From Congeria kusceri (taxonomy: Eukaryota; Mollusca; Bivalvia; Myida; Dreissenidae): 64,000 nt of DNA. A model generated the notes under the pieces. The model was not told the origin of the DNA, made no database searches, and worked only from the letters and a program-made list of their open reading frames with translations. Positions 50,801 to 59,800 of this stretch are shown one piece after another. The position numbers were made by a program, and so were the translations under genes. The stretch's first letter is position 1, and each line of letters opens with the position of its first letter. The DNA lies in the NCBI GenBank assembly GCA_027627225.1, contig CM051036.1, positions 43,000,926 through 43,064,925 of the forward strand. The letters run 5' to 3'.

Positions 50801-53800
50801 AGTAACCAACAAACAAACAAACAAACAGACTAACCAACTCTCGCACAATTATAACCTCCATGCCAGAAGTTCTGATGAAGTGAGTAGCCAGATGGAGACA
50901 TGATTTAGTTAACAGGTATTTTCTCATTTCTACACCTCGGAATGTGTTGAAAACATTTGATCATTACTAGGATTTGATGATTATTTAATACCTTTATACT
51001 ACGTTTTACAGCTGGGCACGAGTTCTGCAAAGGAATTGGAAACTGCACAATTTGACTCACAGGTATGTAAAAAAAAATCTGTTTATCGCTATGGAAACTG
51101 CACAATTTTACTCTTTGTCCCTTTTAATATTGCTATCGCTTTTTTTTCCTGTGGGTAATATCTCAAGACTTTTTATTTCATTTTGAACATTGTATACTGA
51201 AGTTTATCTTATTGACAAAAATAGGCTGATACACTTTATGAACTAAACCTAAATATTTTTACAAATTTTTATCAGCAGTTTTATTTTGCAATATCATCTG
51301 AGCTGTATGTCAGTGGTGTAAATGTGATTTTGATGAGTTTTATTTTTTATCTGGACACACTGTGATTTGTATAGGTTGGTAGCTTTTTTAGCTCACCTGA
51401 GCATAACGTGCTCATGGTGAGCTTTTGTGATTGCCTTTTGTCCGTCGTCCGTCGTGAATCGTTCGTCGTCAACATTTACCATGTGAACACTCTAGAGGCC
51501 ACATTTATTGGCCAATCTTCATGAAACTTGGTCAGAACATTTGTCCCAATGATAGCCGAGTTCGAAACTGGGTCATGTGGGGTCAAAAACTAGGTCACTA
51601 AGTCAAATTGAAGAAAAAGCTTGTAAACACTCTAGAAGTCACATTGTTTGCCCAATCAACATGGTGGGTGGGGGGCAGTTTTCCTTATATGGCTATAGAA
51701 AAAGCTTCTGAACACTCTAGAAGTCACATTTTTTGCCCAATCAACATGAAACATGCTCAGAACCTTTGTTCTTATGATATCTCAGCCGAGTTTGAAAATG
51801 GCTCTGGTCCGTTGAAAAACATGGCCGCCGGGGCGGGGGCAGTTTTCCTTATATTGCTATAGGAAGAGCTTGTGAACACTCTAGTCACATTTTTTGCCCA
51901 ATCAACATGAAACTTTCTCAGAACCTTTGTTTTTATGATATCTCGCCTGAGTTCGAAAATGCTTCCGGTCCGTTGAAAAACATGGCCACCGGGGGGGGGG
52001 GGCAGTTTTCCTTATATTGCTATAGGAAAAGCTTGTGAACACTCGAGAAGTCACATTTTTTACCGAATCAACATAAAACTTGCTCAGAACCTTTTTTCTT
52101 ATGATATCTCGGCCGAGTTCGAAAATGGTTCCGTTCCGTTGAAAAACATGGCCGCCTAGGGGGGTGGGGGGCAGTTTGCCTTATATGCCTATAGGAAAAG
52201 CTTGTGAACACTGTAGAAGTCACTTTTTTTGCCCAATCAACATGAAAATGGCTCAGAATCTTAAAAGTTTGTTCTTATGATATCTTGGCGAAGCTCGAAA
52301 ATGGTTCTGGTCTGTCAATAAACATGGCCGCCAGGGAGTGGGTGGGTGGGAGTTTTCCTAATTGGGCTGTAGAAAAAGCTTGTGAACACTCTGGAAGACA
52401 CATTTTTTGTCCAATCAACATGAAACTTGCTCAGAACATTTGTTCATATGATATCTTGGCCGAGTAAGAAAATGGTTCCAGTCCGTTGAAAAACATGACC
52501 CCCAAGGGAAGGGAGGGGGTTCAGTTTTCCTTGTATGGATATATTGAAAAGTTTAAAAAAAGCTTGTGAACACTCTAGAGGCCACATTTGTATCCCAATC
52601 ATCATGGAACTTTCACAGAACATTTGTCGCAATGATATCTTGGACAAGTTCGAACCCAGGTCACATTTGGTAAAATACTAGGTCACCAGGCCGAATTAAA
52701 AAAAAAACAAGCTTGAAAACAATCTAGAGGCCATATTTTTAGCCGAATCTTCATTTAACTTGCTCAGAACAGTTTAATTTCTTAGCAGCTAAGGTGAGCA
52801 ACCTTGTGCCTTATGGCCCTCTTGTTTAATAAAGTCCAATATTTTGTATAGTACAAAGGTATTTACTTTAAACTTAAAATACTTCTTTATTATCAACTTC
52901 TCCACCAGGGAAAGCAGTCCCCATCATTCTGGTTTCGTTTTTGTACAAAAGAGCATTTGGGGGCATATGGCACATTAGAGTGACAGTACTCGTTGTTTCT
53001 GTGTTACAGGCCATGAAGTACCTCTCCTACGTACTGTACCCCCTGTGCCTGGGTGGGGCAGGGTACTCACTCATGTATGTGCAGCACAAAAGTTGGTACT
53101 CATGGCTCATCCAAAGTCTGGTGAACGGTGAGTGATAGACACTGAGTTAGTGTTCTTACATGACACGTGTGCTACACGCACATCATCAGGGATAACATGT
53201 ATTAAAGGGACTGAACTCCAATTGGTCCAGGAACTACAGAAAATCGTCTAAAATATACGGTTTTTTGACATAATAGTGTAGATCACATTAAAAAATTAGA
53301 CACATGTGTTTTTATTTACCTGAAAAACAATGATTTTATTTAGCTTTCATACTTTTTATCGTCCTAAAATCTATAGCGTCTGCGGACGCTTTAACCCATT
53401 GAGTCATTTTAAAATAGTGCCATTTATATTTAGGATAATCATGTGACAGTATAGTTTTGTCGAGTCGTGCATGCGCACGCTCGAATCAGGTGCTTGTATT
53501 GGGGAAAGCGGCGGTATTTTTAAATAGGGAAAACCGGGTTCAAGTAAAGTGTGAGCTTATTCAACTTCCATTTTTCAATGAAATATACAGTTTATAACAG
53601 TATTTGATCGAGTTCTGTACAAATGGTGATGGTTTTATGCATGGTTTACCATTAAGGCATAGCTACAAAAATATGCACATTTTAATGCCTGTCTGGAGTT
53701 CAGTATCTTTAATACTCAAAAAGTTTTGTCTGACATAAACTGGCTGTCCAGCTTGTGCATTGGTTGGTACACTTGCTTCTCACAGAGGGGATCGGGGATC

Positions 53801-56800
53801 AAATACAGGTCCCATCGCATGTGAGTTTAGGTAGGGGCGCTTGGACACAGCCTGTGTCCACACATAATCCAGCTTCAGCTTGGAAGGAAAACATACACTT
53901 CGAAGTACACATGTACTGACGTATAATATAATAAAAACAATGTGTTCCATATTAAGGAAACATGATGTTGGTATTTTCAGAATTTTGTACTTTTATTCTG
54001 AAACCTTCTGGACTTTTATTTAAAAGGTGACATAAAGTTAACTGTGTTGTGTAGAAATACAGTCAACATTTTCAATAGCTAGAAGTTTCCATGATAGTTC
54101 TTGCAACTTTGAGCCATTGGGATATAACAGTATATAAATATTGACTTCCTTGAGGGTGACAGTGCGTCTGGTCAACCCGAGGCAACACTGAAAGCCTCGG
54201 TCGACAGTGTTTGTCGAGGGTTGACGAGACGCACTGTCACCCTCAAGGAAGTCAATATTTATTTCGTTATACCAAACAATCCCGTATCATTTGCGTACCG
54301 GGCGACATAGCGGTAGCGGGTGACATTGCTGGGTGACATATCAAATTGTTGCCCGCTGCAGTTTATATGCATTGTATAGAAAAATAATCAAGTGAGGTAT
54401 ATTAAAATATGTTATTTCATACCAAAATACCTGTGTGAGCACATTATTTTGTCCAGCTTACATTTGTGTCAAATATATGTGCATTTTGTTGTTATTTTGA
54501 ATTGGAAATTTATGAGTGACTTTAAATAAATTGTTTCACTGTGTTTGTGCTATGAGTGCTCATTTAATTTACAGGGGTCTATGCCTTCGGATTCTTATTT
54601 ATGCTGCCACAACTGTTTGTCAACTATAAGGTAAGTAATTATTAAATTATTTATAATATATTATACATTATATGCTTTATATTTTTAGCTGAACTATTTG
54701 AAGAATTGATTAACTTTCCTACTCGCCCCAGCGTCTACTTCTGTGTCTGAACTTTTTAAGTTTATATTCAAAAGTCTTGTAACTTCAAAACTACATGAGG
54801 TTTTCACTTGAAACATGGAGTAGAATAGTGTCATCAACTTCAGTATCTGATGTAAGAAATACCACAACTGAGCTTAGTATGTTGACAGATTTATGTCCCT
54901 TCCACTTAAAAAAAAATGCACCAACTGAAATACTTTGAATAGATAAGCATGCTGTCCTCCGACAGTTCTTGTTTAGTTACTCATTGTTAATTAAACAGCT
55001 GTCGATGCTCCTTAAATTTCTTTCTTGGAAAAGAAACACATACACATGCGTTGGCAGTGTGTATTTTCAAAATATAAAATAGCTGAATATCTTGACAAGT
55101 TGCATGTAATAAATGTGTCAATGTGCCATTGGTTACTGCTTAATATGCGACTAATTTGCTGAACAGTTGTTGAAACATCGATTCAATGTCTGGCAGTGAT
55201 TTTTTTTTAAATCTCTGTGCCCTTTGGATTGGTAAAAATTATGCCAAAAGTAGTAAAATTTGGAAAAAATATAGCATTAATAAATTTCTTAAAAACTATG
55301 GTATAAAACTGCATTTCTTAGGGTAGTAGTGGTATTATAATAATTTGACTGTCTCAACTTATGGGTCAGGGTTACAGGTGACTGAATTGGTCATGCTTTA
55401 TCTTCTAACACTACAAAAACATTTAAGGGAAATACCCGCTTATTAATTTGGAACAAATGATTTTTTTAAGGGAATATGGTAGTTTTTGACTGGGGGAAAT
55501 AGTCCATATTCAGCACCAAAAATAACCAAAATTCAGTGTCTGAATGCTTAATAGTCCTCATTGTTGATGTGCTGCCATCTAAATGAAGATTATGCAGATT
55601 AGTTTCTTAAAGATTAGAGTTAGATTTACTTCAAGGAAACAAAGTAACAATAAAAACATTTTGCATTAAAAAGTATATTTGGATGTTTAAATAATTCAGG
55701 GTGGCCACCGATCCTGGAAAACAGGGAAAACAGGGAAAAAGTGTGAAGAATATTTTCTGCAGAAGAAATCAGGGAATTTGAAAAAAAAAAAAAAAAAATC
55801 AGGGAAAAATTAAGGAATTTGAACACAAGCGACATGAAAAATACAAATTTTGCTTCGGACTTTCAGGGGCCACTTTGTAATTGAGACAAAAATCTTGTCT
55901 TATTGTAATGATAAGTCAAGTGATGCATAATTTATGCACTTTATGTTATTAATGAATTATTGTGAAACTAATAACCTTTTTCTGTTTTTCTTTTTCCTGT
56001 TATAGTATGATCGTATAATTTCAGCTGAAGTCAGTTGCACATCTACCATGGCGAGCATTTATGTATAAGGTACAAGCAATATATGAACTTTTGAATATTC
56101 ATAGCAAGCATACAATTATTCCCAAGTTTCTTATGGCAACGAATACAGTTTCAACCACATACATTCAAAACAGAGTTATAATGTAAACAAAACACATTAA
56201 AATACAGTTTTCAGGGTTTTATTCTTTCATATTTGTAATGCCATTACATAAAAAGAAATTCTGAATATTATGAACTACCTGTGTATAGTATGCAATAATA
56301 TTAGTCATTTAAGAATACCCTAGTTTTGAGAGATAAGATGTTTTTCATTGCATCATACAATTCCTAAATTGCCAGTGTATAGACTTGCTTTAGATGATTT
56401 CTTTCAAGCATTTAACACATTAATCCTTTTTTCCAGGCATTTAACACGTTTATAGATGATATATTTGCCTTCATTATCACCATGCCGACAGCCCACAGGC
56501 TTGCTTGTTTCCGTGACGATGTGGTGTTTCTAGTCTACCTCTACCAGAGATGGTAAAGATAATTGAGGCGTGTCGTGGGAAAACCGGGCATAATGCAAGT
56601 GCGTAAAGTGTCATCCCTGATCTGCCTGTGCAGTCCGCACGGGCTTATCTGGGATGGCACTTTCCACCTACAGTGGATTTATGTTTAGAACAGACTTCCT
56701 TGAAACAGAAAATACAATAAACGGATAAGCCTGTGCAGACTGCACAGGCTGAACCCGGACGACACTTTACGCACATGCATTAAGCCCGATTTTCCCATGA

Positions 56801-59800
56801 CATGCCTCATATTTGTATTATATGATTATATTACTATTATCACATGGTTTACACAATTGACTACAACCAATCATCTCGAAACAAACATGTATACTCCTCC
56901 AATATATACTTATTTAACACCCACAATATCCTAGATTTCAGTAGGGTCGAATTGTTGGAATAGGTCACAGTACTCTACCATCCCCAACTACAAAATTATC
57001 TTTTTGGCATGTACCCTGGCCCTGTTCGGGACAATATTTGGCCTACTTTCGGACTACACCCCATTTTCTCCCTTGTAAGGCCACAGGGACATGTCTACAC
57101 GTGATGCTGCTCCGGCACGCAAGGACCTGTAAATAAACTTCTAACAGCAACATTATCACATGGTCACTGTGAGATTTGGTTAGATGGCAGCTTATTAGCA
57201 CCATTTGCACCATTTGCGGAAATAGGTCTTATGCAGTCTTTATTAAACTGGTACAAGTCCTTGTAAGGTTTTACTTGATGCAGCAGATTTTTACTCACAT
57301 GTACATGTACCTAATAGAACAAACAAATGTGATGAATAAAAGAAGTACTTGCATGTATGAATCATAGCAATAGTAATTTCGTGCAGTATATGTAGTAAAA
57401 ACTGCCATAAGACTAGGATTTTACTGTTTGATGTAAAAGAAAAAATATTTTTGCAAGAAATTAATAAGAATTTGTTGGTTTTTTTTGTTTAATATTCGCG
57501 TGACCGTCCAATGTATATTCTTCATGTGTTCAGTAGAGGTAAGTACTAACTCCAACTATCATTTACAAGGTTTTCTAGTGGACAAAGGAGAGCTCTGTAT
57601 TATTTTATACAACACTTAACAAATACCTATTGCTTTGTTAAGGCATAAGGTCTTCTTTTTTTTCAAAAATGTTGGATAAATGGTTGTGTTAAGTTGATAA
57701 AACTTTCAGGAAACAAATCACAATGCATAAAAACACAAATAAGTTCAGATGTCAGTTCTAATTTTATCATTAAAAATATCTCGACTGACATTTTTATATT
57801 CATTATTTTTACTTTGCAAAAGTAAGTGGCACAGTTCAGCTTTGCCGTTTTAGGATTTTTACATGCATGTTAATGGAATTTATTTTTTCTGGATTTGTAA
57901 AAGTATTGAGTGGCGGAAATGTTTAGCAAGTTATACAAAATAAATGGCCAAAGATGTAACAATTCACGATCATTGTACATGTACCATCTTGTTTTTAGCT
58001 CGACTTTTCAAAGAAAAGGCAATCTATTCTACTTGCCCCGGCGTCAGCTTTGGCGTCCGAGCTAGGTTAAAGTTTTTCGGTAAGCTAGTTTCTCAGGAAT
58101 GGCTGGAGGGATTTCATTCAAACTTAAAACATTCATTCTCCACATTGAAATGAACCTATAGGCCAAGTTTGGTAACTCTAGTCTGAAATGTGTCAAAATT
58201 ATGGGCATTTTTTACACTTAGAAATTGAACATATAAGATATATGGACAGGTTAAAATTTTTCGGTAAGCTGGTGTCTCAGGAATGGCTTGAGGGATTTCA
58301 TTCAAACTTCAAACAATTATTCCCTATATTAAAATGAACTCATAGGCCAATTTTTATAATTCTAGTTTGAAATTTGCAAAAATTATGGGCCTTTTTACAC
58401 ATATAAGCTATATGGACAGGTTAAAGTTTTTCTGTAAGCTGGTTTCTCGGGAATGGATTTATGGATTTCATTCAAACTTCAAACGCTTATTCCCTACATT
58501 AAAATGAACTCATAGGCCAATTTTGATAACTCTAGTTTGAAATGTGTCAAAATTATGGGCCTTTTTACACTTAGAAATTTTACATATAAGCTATATGGAC
58601 GGGTTAAAGTTTTTCGATAAGCTGGTTTCTCAGGAATGGCTTGATGGATTTCATTCAAACTTAGAACACTTATTCCCTATATTAAAATGAACTCATGTGC
58701 CAATTTTGATAACTCTAGTTTGAAATTTGTCAAAATTATGGGCATTTTTGCACTTTGGCGTCAACTTTTGATTTCCACTCCCTAACTGAAGAATCAGTCT
58801 TCATACATAAATACCCTAAAGCAACACTTTACTCGGGATTGCATTTGTGGTGGCTTAGGTGGAGTCAAGGTCAAGGTCACTGTTACTAAGAATAGAAAAA
58901 AAATCTTCTGCTTTATAAATGTGAGAACAAATTGGAATATTTTAATAACATTCCGTTTATAGATACTGTATAACGAGACATTGCCTGAGATTGCATATGG
59001 GGTTAGTTGGGTCAAGGTCAAGGTCACTGTTTTGAAATTTAGAAAATGCTTCCACTCAGTAACTCGAGAAAGAAATTAATTTTGTTTAATTTGCCCCTAC
59101 TATACAGTTTGTTTTAAGAAAAAATGCCAGAAACTCTGACAAGCACAAGAAAAGTTGAGCACGCTGTCCTCCGACAGCTCTTGTTAGTTTTCTATCCGTC
59201 ATGGGAATTTAATGCTAACAAGTTTTCCCGCAAGTCAACACAAAAAATAAACAGCATTAATTACCTCCTGTTAGAAAATAAATCAACAAAAGCAGCCTAT
59301 TAAAATGTTACTGACCCCCACGATGAATAACATAATATAAACTGACGCACAAAGTACAGACTCTCAGAAGGTCATTTCTGAATAAAGCAGTCAGTTACTT
59401 GGTTCTTGTATAAAATGCAACATACAGTATAACTCAAGCCAAACCAACACTTCACTTGCCCTCACAGTCAGAAATTTTGATTTTTAAGCTTAGAATACTT
59501 AAGAAAACTGATATACTATCAATGTCTTCATCAGGGAAAGCAACCCCCATAACCCTGTTTTGTGTTTTGACAGATTTACGTCCTATTTGGAACTTAAAAA
59601 TTTGGTTAAAGTTTTTCATAAACTCCAATATCTTGAATAGCATCAAAGATATTTACTTGAAACTTAAAATACTTCTTCACTATCAAAGTCTCTACCAGAA
59701 AAAGCAACCCTCATAACTCTGTGTTTTGTCTTTTGACAGATTTATGTTCCTTTTTGAACTTTGAAATTTTGGTTAGTTTTTCATGAAGTCCAATATCTTG

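Noticed and set aside
57000..57080. Hydrophobic stretch after exon 14 as an alternative CLPTM1L exon
   Set aside because: The family sequence is complete without it, the frame ends quickly in a stop, and there is no good donor.
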